NCBI RefSeq assembly: GCF_036785885.1 | Contig: NC_092329.1 | Span: 3,844,001 to 3,908,000 of the forward strand | Origin: Coffea arabica | Lineage: Eukaryota; Streptophyta; Magnoliopsida; Gentianales; Rubiaceae | Reading direction: 5' to 3' | DNA: 64,000 bases | Part shown: piece after piece, positions 43,162-55,171 of the stretch | Layout of the letters: every line of letters starts with the position of its first letter | How positions within the stretch are numbered: the stretch's first letter is position 1 | Translations under genes and position numbers: made by a program | The notes under the pieces: model-generated | Seen by the model: the letters and a program-made list of their open reading frames with translations, nothing else | Databases searched by the model: none | What the model was told of the DNA's origin: nothing

Positions 43162-45887
43162 ATGCATCTTCTATTACTCCTGATCTTGGTTTTACTCATT
43201 AGCTTCATCTTGAAATTTGTGTATTCGATCATCTGGGTCCCATTAAAAATTCAACGTCACTTCCGGAAACAGGGGATTGAGGGTCCGGACTACCATCCAA
43301 TCTTTGGAAACACGGCCGAGATCAGGCGGCGGATGATCGCTGAAGCTGAAGCAGAGCCCATATCTTTCGTCTCTCATGAAATAGTTCACCGGGTGATGCC
43401 ACACTACTATAACTGGTCAACGCTGTATGGCAAGACTTTTCTATACTGGTTCGGGCCGAAGCCCAGATTGGCGGTAGCCGACCCAGACATGATCAAAGAG
43501 ATTTTGCTCAACAATACCGGGTCCTATGAGAAAGTCAAGTTCAACCCTTTGTCTAAGTTGCTATTTGGAGAGGGACTTGTTAGGCTGAGTGGTGAGAAGT
43601 GGGCTGTGCACAGGAGAATCACCAGCCAGGCCTTCAATATGGAGAGAATAAAGGTAAACTCTCTCCTGACAGCTACTTAAATACTGCCTAGGACTTCTTT
43701 ATTTATCTATTTGTTGATCTGACACCTTAAAAATGGACAAAAATCGGAAGCACTATTTGTCCAAGTAGGACATGTGGAAATTAGTTATCTAAATATCTCC
43801 TTAAAACTAGAAATTTGGGCATGGAATGAAATATTACTCTGGTGAAATTCCATTTTGTTTTCTTTGGAAGAAGAGTGCCAAGCCAGTGAACAATGTGATG
43901 ATTCTAATGCAGCACTCAGCTGATTGATTCTGGGAACTTCTGAAATGTGACATATCCTGCTCTTTGATTGGTTTCGGGATTTGGGTATTGGGTTGCCTGA
44001 CTACGGCACTTAAATGTGTTTATTTTTAATAGGATTGGGTTCCAGAAATGGTGGATAGCACTAAAATGATGCTGGACAGGTGGGAGAAAGAAAGAGGAGA
44101 AAGAGATGAATTTGAAGTGGACGTGTTTAAAGAACTGCATAACCTCTCAGCTGATATCTTATCAAGAACAGCTTTTGGAAGCAGCTTTGAGGAAGGGAAG
44201 CGTATTTTCCAGTTACAAGACCAGCAAGCGAGCCTTGTTTTGCAGGCCATAAGAAGTGTATACATACCTGGATTCAGGTATTACTCACTCCCCTCATGCC
44301 GATAAAATGCTAGAATCTTGTTCCTTTCTTATCATCGGAGGGTAGTTCGACAAAAACTTTTGATATTGGACCAGTAATTTCAAACATTTGGAAAATCCTG
44401 ACAACAAGAGCTGATATTCAACACCCATCTGTTGTGTGCTACTGTCAAGAACTTGATTTTCCAGAAAAGTTATGGCAAATGGTATGCCAAAGTTGCCAGA
44501 ATTGATTTGGTCATGTTCCAGGCCATCAAAACAAGATAACGTATTAAAAGTTTTTGCGTGTCCTTTGATAATGTTGTTCACATTTATAACAAGAAATTCG
44601 GCATGGAGGTGGCTTGATTAGTGATTCTATTCTTTCCAAGGAATCACTAGTTTTTGGTAATTTGGCAGTAAGACTAAGTGCTACCTTTTTCTCATTGTCT
44701 GACCATGTAACTGGATGCAGGTTTTTGCCAACGAAGAAGAACAGAATGAGGAGAAGGTTGGAGAAGGAAACTCGAGACTCAATTAGGAAATTGATTGGCA
44801 ATGGTACCAATATTCAGGAAAACCCAAAAGCTTTGCTTGCATTACTAATGTCTCCATACAAGAACCAGAATGATGAACAGGAGAGATTGAATGTGGAGGA
44901 AATCACAGATGAATGCAAGACATTCTATTTTGCTGGAAAGGAAACAACTGCTAATCTCTTGACCTGGATATTCATCCTTTTAGCATTGCATCAAGATTGG
45001 CAAAACGAGGCAAGGGAAGAGGTCTTAAGCACATGTGGTGACAATAAACTTCCCTCTGCAGAGAATTTAGCTGACCTCAAAATCGTAAGTTCAGTTTTAT
45101 GTCATCCTATCACCTTCAGTTATTAGGCTTGAAATGAAATCCATATCTTGCTTCACCAGTTCTGTTGCTTAAGATGGTACTGAAAATTGTTTTAACTAGC
45201 TAGTAAAAATGGTGGACGACTTAGTAATGCTTTTTTTATTCTAGTGACCATAGTCCATTTATATTGCTCTGAATGTAACTTTGTTATTGGCAGACTCGGC
45301 ACAATATTTGTAAAATGTGTTTTCCAAAATTTTGGAGCACTTTGATTTGCAGAAGCTAAGCAGGATAAGCTTTTGGTTAAACATGGTTTTTACTATTTTG
45401 AACTTCAAAATCACTCTAAGCCTGGTGTTTAGAGTTTGGTTCTGATGTACATTCTGTTCATTGACAGGTGAACATGATTATAAACGAAACTCTGCGACTT
45501 TACCCCCCAGCTGTGATGTTGATGAGGCAAACATCTAAGGATGTCAAGCTTGGGAGCCTCGACATTCCAGCTAATACCCAATTCTATTTGGCCATGACTT
45601 CTGTACACCATGACCCTCAAATATGGGGAGAAGACGCAAACAAATTTAACCCTCTGAGATTCGCTAACACTAGAAAGCATATAGCTTCATTCTTTCCATT
45701 TGGATTGGGTCCAAGAATTTGTGTTGGTCAGAATCTGGCTCTGGTTGAGGCAAAAATTGTCCTGGCTGTTATCATCAGACAATATTCTTTCGTGCTTTCT
45801 CCATCTTATGTTCATGCTCCCATGCAAACTATGACCCTACAACCTCAGTACGGTGCACAGATTATCTTTAGCAGGATTCAACGCTGA
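43162..45887 (+). CDS. Cytochrome P450, CYP72 clan, CYP749A-like (gene 1, canonical type)
   Basis: Four exons join in phase: 43162-43653, 44033-44277, 44721-45084, 45468-45887, giving 506 residues. A single N-terminal membrane anchor (about residues 2-22) would hold it on the ER face. Key P450 motifs are present: I-helix AGKETT at about 317-322, K-helix ETLR at 374-377, FNPLRF, and heme loop [10 protein letters not shown] with Cys at about 452. P450s of this type insert oxygen using a reductase partner; the substrate is unknown. CYP749A members such as cotton CYP749A16 are linked to herbicide tolerance, but that cannot be carried over here. First gene of the array; its closest partner in the window is the gene at 60426, which has the same exon 2-4 lengths (245/364/420 nt). 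Confidence 0.93.
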
Positions 45888-47159
45888 GGTTTACACGTTT
45901 CGAGTGTTCCTTTCTTTTTCTTTTGTTTTATTTCCTTTCCCCAAACAGGTTTAAGCGTATTTATTCCTATATGTTAGCGGAGTACGTGCGGTTTTCTTAT
46001 GTAATTGTAAATAGAACTGTAAAAGTGCCTGTAACTGCAGCACCATATACGTTTTGTGATCGAGATTAGGAGAATTTAGTTAGGCTAAACCAAAGAGAAA
46101 AGTTAATTTGTTTTGTCTGTTTACATTTTACGCAATTTTCGCCCTTTACAGCATTTCATTCAAGATCAATGTTTAGAAACAAAAAAGATGAGTGATTAAC
46201 TGAGGTATGGGATCTGCATTCTGAAGAAATGAATTGCTGAAACGTTTTTATATATCTTTGTTGAATCCATTTCCTTGCACATTTATATCCTTTCATCGAA
46301 TTGGTGCCATTCTGATTCAGTTCTGTAGTATCTTTGATGGTTATCCTTCTTTGATAGGCGCATTTGCACTTACTTTCCCAGCTTTATCATAAAATTTTGG
46401 TAAAGAACCATAGAACCCAAATGTGATCTTCCAAAAGGTTTACTTCCTAGTTCCTACAGCTACATGGAGGTTCAATCACCCCTCTTCAATTCCTCCAAGT
46501 TCCTGCCTCCAGTCTGAAAAAGCTGATCACTTTATCGTTTTCGTTTTTTTTTTTCCCAAAGAAAAAAAGATAGCACTCTAGCAGTTGCTACATATGTGAG
46601 TTCACAACATGTTCCTTCTTTAATTCATTTCATTCATATTAAAATGCCCTTTAAAAGATCTTCAAAAATAAGTTGCTGTCAACATATTTATTGCTTCAAG
46701 CTCGGTTGTTTGTATCACTTCACTTGACTTACTTAGAATGTATATTAATAATAAAATGAGATGGAAAAGAGGAGTGAATTTGTGCATAAAAATAAATAAA
46801 ATAAAGCAATCTACGTCAATATCCGTTAAATGGTTATTACGATTGTTATAAAGTAAGACCAACCTTTTCAGAACATAGAAAAGAAATTCTCTTTTTGAGC
46901 ATTGCAAGAAATTGTATGATCAACTATTAGATGATTATGTGAGAGTTATCAAACCAGGCGTGCATGTCAAGGTTTTTTTATATGCATTCTAGAACTCATT
47001 TCGAGAATGATCTCATCTCAAGTGCGGAAGAAGAGAGCTTTTGCAATCCCACAGAAAATCCACATTACATGGAGGAGGCTATAGCTAAATCAAAAGCAAA
47101 AATATTGTAAGATAAACGTATTCTTGTCCTTTCTTGTATTTTTCGAAGGAAAATGTTAA
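45888..47159. other. Intergenic region downstream of P450 gene 1
   Basis: It includes the 3' untranslated region of gene 1. I see no P450 exon 1 or exon 2 remnant here belonging to the broken copy further right, and no other gene. Confidence 0.5.
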
Positions 47160-47285
47160 CAATATCCCACTTTTTATTAATGGCACTCCCACTATTTATT
47201 TTATCACATAGTCTAATAAACGAAAATCATATTATATGATAAGAATCATAATGCAAGTGCCATTAACAAAAAGTGGAGTGTCATT
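47160..47285. mobile_element. Miniature foldback element, about 125 bp
   Basis: CCACTTTTTATTAATGGCAC at 47166-47185 pairs with GTGCCATTAACAAAAAGTGG at 47258-47277 (one mismatch). AT-rich loop, no coding capacity. Confidence 0.75.
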
Positions 47286-48114
47286 ACAAATATTTTTTTT
47301 TTTTTGGGATTGCTTTCATCAGAAATTTCCCTTTGCAAAACTTGGTGGTTTATCCCACCAACCATCATCATCTAAAGTTATTGGCAGATCTTGGCCAGCA
47401 TACAAGCCACATTTTAATACTCTTTTAACGTAGACTTTTAGTGATTGAGCTTTTTTATTTGGGATAGATTCCTTTTTTTCTGCTATTTGTTCTCGTTGGT
47501 CCATTATTCTCGAACTTGACCTAAGAATTATTAAATACCTAAAACTTCTCGTCCATTTCCTTGGAACATGGACGGGTGCACATGCCAATTTAACTTTTCA
47601 AAGCGTTTTGATATTTTATTAGTTTCATTAAGCAAATTAAAAATGTGAGTAGGTAAAACAGTAGTTGATTTCTTTTGAATATTTGAACTAATCATAGAAC
47701 CGACTTGAGATCAAATTTAAGGCTTCATTCATCGTATTAATGGGTTAAAGCAATACAACCAAAAACAAAACAGTGGCCTTGACACAATTTTAATCATGGA
47801 TTTTGGCAAATTGGGTTGTGATGCAAAGAAATAAATTGTTTAGATACTTAGTTTATAAAATTATGCCATTGTTAAATGTACGTATCTGTTTAAAAGTTTT
47901 GTGTACGATCAATTATTAATCAAGTATGTCCAACCACTCTTTCTCAACCACTTGCGGCGGCTAACAGTTGAATACATTTTTGTTTTGGGTGGCGCAATTT
48001 AAAATTAGTATACATGATGCTAACTAATCAATCGTTGATTTGCTGCTCAACCACTATAATTTAGTATTTGTCGGGTGAAATAATTTATTACCACGACATA
48101 AAGAGATTTAGTGT

Positions 48115-48261
48115 AATCTTTCCTACACTAAAAGTATATACATTATCATCGTTGGATTCATGACATGTGTGCAAAAGTTAAATTTTAAATTCAAATTTTA
48201 CACAATTATCATTCATCTAACGCTGATAGTGTATACACTGTCAGTCAGTGTAGGAAAGATT
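48115..48261. mobile_element. Palindromic MITE (family T), copy 1
   Basis: Perfect 15-bp terminal inverted repeats: AATCTTTCCTACACT at 48115 and AGTGTAGGAAAGATT ending at 48261. The interior has AGTGTATACACT-type palindromes. It shares layout and interior with the element at 49302-49445. Confidence 0.82.
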
Positions 48262-48787
48262 AATCATATATATTGGTAAGCTATCTTAATTGTTTCCTGT
48301 CGACGCTAGCTGCTAAAGGAGGAACAGCGGATCATGTTTTCTGGATATTCTCCGCACGAATGTGTGCTGACTTCATTTTCAAGGTTCTTCATGATTATGA
48401 ATACAGAAAATGTTACCGTCCCTCCTTTAGAGTACGATATCCATGATTCTAATATGCTTATATCTTGTCTAATCATTTAGTGATTTAAACTCTTAAAGTA
48501 ATTTAATTATGATTGATAACTCTTATAATGTATTCAGTGGTAAATTTAATTTCATCGGTATACCATACAATCTAATAGTATGATTTCTATATTTATTTTG
48601 AGTTAATTTTTATAATAATTTAGTACAATTTAAAGGCTGGGCCTTGGGTTGAGAAGAAGTTGAAAAAAAAATAAAGTTCATAAAAAAATAAATTTTTAGC
48701 ATGCAAAATTGAATTGGTGCTAGATAAAAATACCCCAGACAATTAGTAGGGTTTACCTCAGACAATAATGTGTGCTATGTGCAAGTT

Positions 48788-49680
48788 TTTGCCTGCATAT
48801 GACAACAGAATGAGCTGGGCAATATTGAAGAAAATTCGAAACGCAATTAGAATGATCATCAATGAAGAGAGCAAAATAAATCAAAATTCGAAGAGTCTGA
48901 TAAGCCTGTTTGCTTCAGAGGGATTGCCGGTGGAAAAAAAAATCATGGATGAATGCCAGACATTCTACATTGCAGGAAAGGAAACAATTGCTATTTTATT
49001 GGCTTGCGCGATACTGCTACTGGCGTTGCATCAAGATTGGCAAGACAGGGCACGAGAAGAGGTTTTCCGAGTTTGCAAGGACGGTGATCTTCCGAGTTTG
49101 GAAGATTGCAAGTCCATTTCCAAAACTTGCCCCGTTTCACATATGAATCTTTATTTACACTGATATACAAAAATAAATAATTTTGATGTTATGCCCCAAC
49201 TTTTTGCCAAAATTTGACGCAGCATCCTCCAGAGTTTAATATATAAACTCCCCCACCACCCCCCCCCCCACCAAAAAAAAAAAGCGAATAAAAAAGGGAT
49301 TAATCTTCTATACACTGACAGTGTATACACTTTCACTATTAGATGCATGACACATAATCCGAATTTGAATTTAAAACTCAAATTTTGTATATGTGTCGTA
49401 TATCTAACCGTGATACTGTATACACCGTCAGTGTATATAAGATTTACTCATAAAAAAGAGCAAAACTTAACGCCTAAGTAAGCTAGTTTATGCAGAAGTT
49501 AATTATGGCGTCTTTTTGATTGTCAGTTGACCATGATAGTGAACGAAGCACTTCGACTCTACCCTCCTGTTCCATTCCTGATGAGGCATGCTGCTGAGAA
49601 TGATCAAGTTGGGAAAGTTAGACGTTCCAGCTGGTACACAATTCTACTTGGCCCCCGTGACAGTGCACATTTGCTGGGCA
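48788..49680 (+). pseudogene. Broken CYP749A-like P450 (exons 3 and part of 4 only)
   Basis: An exon 3-like piece (about 48788-49108) encodes FLPAYDNRMS, GLPVEKKIMDECQTFYIAGK, ETIAILL and ALHQDWQ. An exon 4-like piece (49527-about 49680) encodes LTMIVNEALRLYPPVPFLMR, shifts frame near AAEN, continues with DVPAGTQFYLAP in the other frame, and stops before the heme loop. Exons 1 and 2 are absent, the exon 3 acceptor lacks the usual AG-G, the donor reads GC, and residues are missing near the exon end. It therefore cannot make a heme-binding P450. The short exon 3 (GLPVE before DECQ) groups it with genes 2 and 3, but it keeps AGKET. The flank near 49766 matches that of gene 2 near 54748. Confidence 0.88.
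49302..49445. mobile_element. Palindromic MITE (family T), copy 2, in the P450 pseudogene intron
   Basis: The left end AATCTTCTATACACTGACAG and the right end CTGTATACACCGTCAGTG...TAAGATT are inverted copies. It is of the same family as 48115-48261, with the shared interior TTTGAATTTAAAACTCAAAT-type core. It sits between the exon 3-like and exon 4-like pieces. Confidence 0.82.
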
Positions 49681-50118
49681 AGTTGTAATATATATCGGGT
49701 GTAGTAAATTCTTCTTAAAAGCTAGTTTGATGCATCGATCTCTTTGATTTTGATTTTTGTTTTCAACTTATATTAAACATTGAAAATTGATTTTCTAATC
49801 CAGTTTACCATTTTCCTCTAAAATTGAGATGTAAAGATCAAGCAATATGCAGGGGAACGAAGAAATGCTAAAATAGGTGGGAATCCATGCAAATAAAATT
49901 GCAGAAAAATTGGAGAGGAAGTACTCCAGTTCTACTTGTCATACACATTAGGTAAGGTGATGAATAGGCCTCTGTTACGGGTATCATTTGCTGGCAAGAT
50001 TGGTCGGTTGGTAATTAGTTGCTTATAATTTCCTGCTATTTGATTCCTGATTCTGATCTATTAGGAACTAAAATATAGCATACACAGCCATACGCGACTG
50101 CCAGAACCACTTTTTTGG

Positions 50119-50809
50119 GATAAATTACCTTTTATTCCCCATAGTTTGGTGCTTTACCACATAAAACCCTATAGTTTAAAAATCTACATATAACTCCCTC
50201 ATAGTTTGGATTAATTATCACAGTTAGTTTTTCCATTAAATTAATGATCATTAGTAAAAAGTCGAAGATAACTAATAAACTGATAAATTTATCCTTTCAT
50301 TATTTCTTTTTTCCCTCCAAACATAGAAAAGAAGAAATTTAAATAAAAAATAGATAAATAAGAAATTGAAAATACTATTAATGGTTTGGTTTAAAAACCT
50401 ATAAGGATATTTGTAGTAAAAAAAAATGTTTGGTATTTTTTGTTTCTTATTTATTTGTTTTATATTTCCCTTCCATCTCTTTTGTTTCTTATTTATTTAT
50501 TTTTTATTTCCCTTCTATCTCTTTTATATTTCCTCAAAATTAAGATTTGATAGGCCAAATTAAAGTATAGGTTTTCAAAATCATCTCTTCTCTTCCCGAG
50601 AGAGAGAGAGAGAGAAGAAAAAAAAAGTAGTGAAAGGATGAATTTACAATTTATTAGTTTGATTTTGATTTTTTACTATTAACTATTAGCTTTTACAGAA
50701 AAACTAACGGTGATACTTTATTTCAAATTATGAGGGGGTTATATATAAGTTTTTAAATTATAGAGGGTTTATGTAGCAAAGAACTAAATTAAGTAAAAGG
50801 TACTTTATC
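50119..50809. mobile_element. Foldback element of about 690 bp with ATAGTTT/AACTAT arms
   Basis: The left arm (TAAATTACCTTTTATTCCCC, then CACATAAAACCCTATAG) pairs with the right arm, which reads in reverse GATAAAGTACCTTTTACTTA, then ACATAAACCCTCTATAA. Pairing extends for over 150 bp on each side. It lies between the broken P450 and gene 2. No coding capacity. Confidence 0.75.
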
Positions 50810-51088
50810 ATTTTTTTAGTCTGGAAAGACAAGTATACTGATTAAATCTTCTTTTGCTATTCTATTATTTAGAAGCAAAATTCAATAGCCAAACAAAAAA
50901 AAATTCTTTCAACTTTTGACCAAAAATTGCTACAGTATTGCAATATTTAAGGAGGAAGGACCGTCTCGTCTTCGTCTTCACAGTTCACATACTGGTTCAA
51001 GGTGCAGAACTCCCAGGAGACTACTAGTAGCCAGATTTTAGAGCTAGGGGATACTGTACTTCTTTTGCTCTCAAGTCTGACCAACACA

Positions 51089-52974
51089 ATGCATCCCTTC
51101 TTTCTTCCAATTTTGATGGTCCTTTTACTACTACTAATCCTCTTGATCAAGTTCATATACTCCATACTTTGGGTCCCCTACAAAATCCAGAGACACCTAT
51201 ATAAACAAGGCATCAGGGGCCCTGGCTACCGTCCGATTGTAGGAAATTCTGCCGCGTTCAAACAGGAATACGATGCAACATTGAACAAACCGATGGCATT
51301 TTTCAGCCATGACATAGTCCATCGTGTGGATCCATGTTACCACAAGTGGACTTTCATGTATGGGAAGACCATGCTTTTCTGGCATGGCTCGACCCCGCGG
51401 CTGGCTCTAGCCGATCCAGAAATGATAAAGGAAGTTTTGCTGAATAAATCCGGGCACATCGTAAAGGTCAAGCTTACACCACTGGCTGAGCAGCTCTTTG
51501 GGAAGGGACTCATTGATTTGCACGGTGAAAAATGGAGTATCCACCGAAAGCTCGCCAATCCAGCCTTCGTCATGGATAGAGTTAAGGTGATGTTCATAAT
51601 ATTAGTACATATTTTCTTCTTTTTTTTTGTCGTTTATATTTTAATAGAGACATACTATAGTGTTGAACTCAATATTTTTGAATATCCCTTGGCACTGGTC
51701 GCAGGGTTAGGATCATTTCTATTAGACTTCTCTCCATTGTTCTCTCCATTTATTTATATATGTAATTTTATAACTTCACAAATTCATCCGATTGTGTCAT
51801 TATTTTGATTAAATCTCAGATCAACATACTAAAAAGCGATATTCTTTTGCGAATATTTGGCATTCAATTTGTACGTAACATTTGAACAGTGAAAAACGAG
51901 TCAAAATTGTAACAAAATACGTAATATTTAATTAGAAGGAAAATTCGGTCAATTTCATACGAAATTTAATGTATAACTAATACAAGTGATGAAATATATT
52001 ATTAACGATGTTGATTTTCAAAAATAATTTTTAAATTAATTTTATTGGAGTGTAATGGAGAGAAATTCTATTCAATGCAATGAAGAGATGCTTAGTCCCT
52101 TGTTTGCATCAGCATTCCTCACATCTCATTGGTTTTTGGCATTGCAGAAAATTTATTTGCCGCACACAACAGAAATTTCCTTTATCAATTTATTTTCTCT
52201 TTTCAGCCACAGTTTTGGAATTTTAAATTCATGGATGGGGTCCTGCTCAAATTTATGATATTAGACTATTAGAGGGTTGTCTGCAAGTATCATTGATCAC
52301 AGTTGAAACATTGAAGAGGACACTTGTAGCTAATTTAGGGATTATATATATAGTTCACGGGATTCGATGGGATTAGTTTAGTTTGGACGGATAAAACAGC
52401 TTTATGTTGTTTCGTGTCTTCATTTGTAATGTTTCTTTCAACCATGGTTTCTCTAATCATACGTGAAATTTATTTTGTTATATGTAATCCAATACCCCAT
52501 AAGAGCTTACTTTCTTTTTTTTTTCCGAAACGAAATCAAACCCACACACACAATAATGCAAACAGACACGCAGGAGTTAGCAGCAAACCGATCCGAAGGT
52601 AATCTAAGCGGGACCCACAAGACACAACCATCCAGCCAATTGGTTAAGAGCTTACTTTCTTTAGTGGGGGTTAAATTATGCTTATTTACCTTATGATACA
52701 GTAAAAAGTCGAGGCCCTTTATCTAGTTTTATAGAATTTCGATGATTTCCCCATCAACATTGTTATGCTTTAGGTTTCTTAATCCTATGATATAGTTTTA
52801 TAACATAGAGCGGCTATAGGCATAGGCACTGGTCCAGGGGCTTCTTCTTCCGTCGGGGGCCGATATTCATTGCATCCATGTATTTAGATACTTTTTTAAA
52901 TTAATAATAATTTAACCAAAAAAAAAAAAAAACTAATACCTGTGGCCCTTGGGCACCCTATGGCCAAACCTTTT

Positions 52975-53013
<39 letters not shown>

Positions 53014-54576
53014 AAGGTATTCTATCTTCTTTTAAGTGGAAATGCTGGCTGCTATGCAATATTTTTCTTTTAATTTTTTCCGGGTAATGCAGGCGTGGGT
53101 TCCTGAAGTTGTGGAAAGCACTCAAGAGGTGCTAAACAAGTGGGAAAATGGGATAGGAGAAAGAAATGAAATGGAAGTGGATGTGCTCAAAGAGTTTCAT
53201 ATACTGTCTGCAGAAATTTTATCAAAAACAGCTTTTGGTAGTGACTTTGAAGAGGGAAAGCACATATTTGAACTACAAGACCAACAAGCCATGTTGACCT
53301 TAGAGGCGCTGAGGACCATATACATTCCCGGTTTCAGGTGATTATTATCGATCGGTATATTCTTTTTTTTGTTTTTTTGTTTTTTTAATGTGTGCTCCCA
53401 GTATGAATGATTACTTTCATATAATTATTGACCTGTCTTGTAAGCAACAAATCAGCCAGTATTCTTGTTAAATTTTGCAGTCAATTATTCTATTGATTGT
53501 GTGAACTAATTATGCAACAATTAATGCATAGGTAGTTCAAGTCAAAAGATAATTTTCTTTTGTGTTTGTTGACTATGGACTACCTCAGCCAAATTCAGTT
53601 GAAATACAGGTTTCTGCCTACACGCGACAACAGGATGCGGTGGAACGTAGAGACGGAAACTCGACGTTTGATAAAGAATTTGATTTATAGAGAAAAGAAA
53701 ACGGGAGGGAACTCAAAATGTCTGCTTAGCCTCTTGTTATGGGGTGGGTTGCCGGTGGAAGAAGTCATTGATGAATGCCAGACGTTCTATTTTGCTGGAA
53801 AAGAAGCTGTTGCCATATTTTTGACTTGGACGCTTGTGCTTCTGGCGTTGCACCAAGAATGGCAGATCAAGGCAAGGGAAGAAGTTCTTCAAGTTTACAG
53901 CAACGATAAGGTTCCGAATGCAGACAGCCTAAGTGACCTGAAGATTGTAAGTCCAATCCTTCTGCATTTCAGATGCAAGCAATTTTAATAATTCTTGATG
54001 GGAAACTCTTGATTTACAGCCCTCAGTGATTGGACCATGAAACTGTCTTAAAAATATCAAATCTTAAAGATGTGTTTCTCACGAAAACTTTTCTAATTCT
54101 TTCAAATCTTAATCCTTCGCCATTTCATGATTCATGCGCTGCTCTTGATTAACCAGGTGGGTATGATACTTAACGAAGCACTCCGGCTCTACAATCCGGT
54201 TCCAGATTTGTTCATGGAAGCCACTCAGAATATCAAAGTGGGAAACCTTGATGTTCCGGCTGGTACACAGATCTACGTGCCTGTGACTGCAACTCATCAC
54301 AGCACCGAGATATGGGGAGCGGATGCAAATGAGTTCAATCCGCAAAGATTTGCTCAGCCTCGAAAGCATCTCGCCTCATTTTTCCCATTCGGCATAGGAA
54401 GCAGGATTTGCATTGGTCAAAATTTTGCGTTGATGGAGGGGAAAATTATCCTAGCTATGATTCTCAGACAATTCTCTTTCGCATTGTCACCATCCTATGT
54501 TCATGCTCCTGTCACATTTCTCACCGTCCAGCCTCAGTTTGGTGCCCAGATCCTTTTCAGGAGGCTCTCAGGCTGA
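51089..54576 (+). CDS. Cytochrome P450, CYP749A-like (gene 2, I-helix threonine absent)
   Basis: Four exons join in phase: 51089-51586, 53093-53337, 53610-53946, 54157-54576, giving 499 residues. The N-terminal membrane anchor, K-helix EALR (about 367-370), FNPQRF and heme loop FGIGSRICIG (Cys about 445) are intact. The I-helix reads AGKEAV at about 310-315 where P450s normally have AG-x-E-T-T. The post-K-helix LYPP is LYNP, and HHDPxIWG is HHSTEIWG. All exons are open and splice sites normal, so this looks like a functional but altered enzyme rather than a pseudogene. The start at 51089 matches the start of gene 3; the in-frame ATG at 51002 would add 29 residues with no counterpart. Intron 1 (1,506 bp) is swollen by inserted elements. 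Confidence 0.92.
51704..52080. mobile_element. Non-autonomous repeat family Q, copy 2, in intron 1 of P450 gene 2
   Basis: It aligns with 40584-40970 in the same orientation, sharing GGGTTAGGATC, CGGTCAATTTCATACGAAAT and AACGATGTTGATTTT. The right end has AATGGAGAGAAATTCT, an inverse of the TTTCTCTCCATT-type left end. It is absent from intron 1 of gene 3. Confidence 0.78.
52500..52662 (-). mobile_element. Short retroposed insert with 18-bp target duplication
   Basis: TAAGAGCTTACTTTCTTT occurs at 52500-52517 and again, identical, at 52645-52662. The 127-bp insert between them begins on the + strand with a T run, i.e. an A tail at the 3' end of a minus-strand insert. Target duplication plus A tail is the hallmark of LINE-type retroposition. 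The source sequence is not recognised. Confidence 0.8.
52971..53013. repeat. T-run followed by 29-G homopolymer in intron 1 of P450 gene 2
   Basis: A T tract (about 52971-52984) passes directly into G29 (52985-53013), only about 80 bp upstream of exon 2. Such long G runs are rare in plant introns and are prone to sequencing or assembly error. Confidence 0.85.
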
Positions 54577-55171
54577 TCAATCGTTGCGAAAGAAGAATCT
54601 GGTGACAATAAAGTTATTCATTTGCATTAGTAGTTCTCTGTGTAATGATGGTGCTACGCTCTATGTACGCCTCAAAACCATGAATGTCATTTCGTCCCCC
54701 GTGAATGACAATAAAGTTTTTTTTTTTTTTTTTTTCCAAACTATTCTTTTCAACTTATATTAAACATTGAAAATTGATTGCAGAAGCAGGTTTCCATTTG
54801 CCTTACTTCTAATAAACATCAGGTAAAGTGGATAGACCTCTGTTCGTAAGTATCATCAGGTAAAAATCGGGCTTCCATCATGTACGAAGTCAACATTAAT
54901 TAAGCTAATATATATTTTGTCTGCAACTCTTCTTGTTTCTGACGCGACCATTTCATCAAAAGAAGCTCAGCAAAATTAAAATATGAAAGAACGGAAAGAG
55001 GAAATCCAGAAAGGCAAGAACGACCATTCGAATTTTTAATAATATATAGTCACAACCAGGAAAGCAGTGATGCTACAGTATTAGTCTAGTTAAACACCTT
55101 TGACAACGAAAGGGAAAAAAATCTTTTCTCTGGAAAGAGTCGTAAATCTTCTTTTGACTGCTCCCTTAACT
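54577..55171. other. 3' region of P450 gene 2
   Basis: It includes the 3' untranslated region and a T run near 54720. The stretch from about 54748 resembles that downstream of the broken copy (from about 49766), sharing TATTAAACATTGAAAATTGA. No gene. Confidence 0.55.

Noticed and set aside
51002-51088. 29-residue N-terminal extension of P450 gene 2
   Set aside because: It is in frame and open, but the duplicate gene 3 starts at the equivalent of 51089, and the extension would precede the membrane anchor with no family counterpart.
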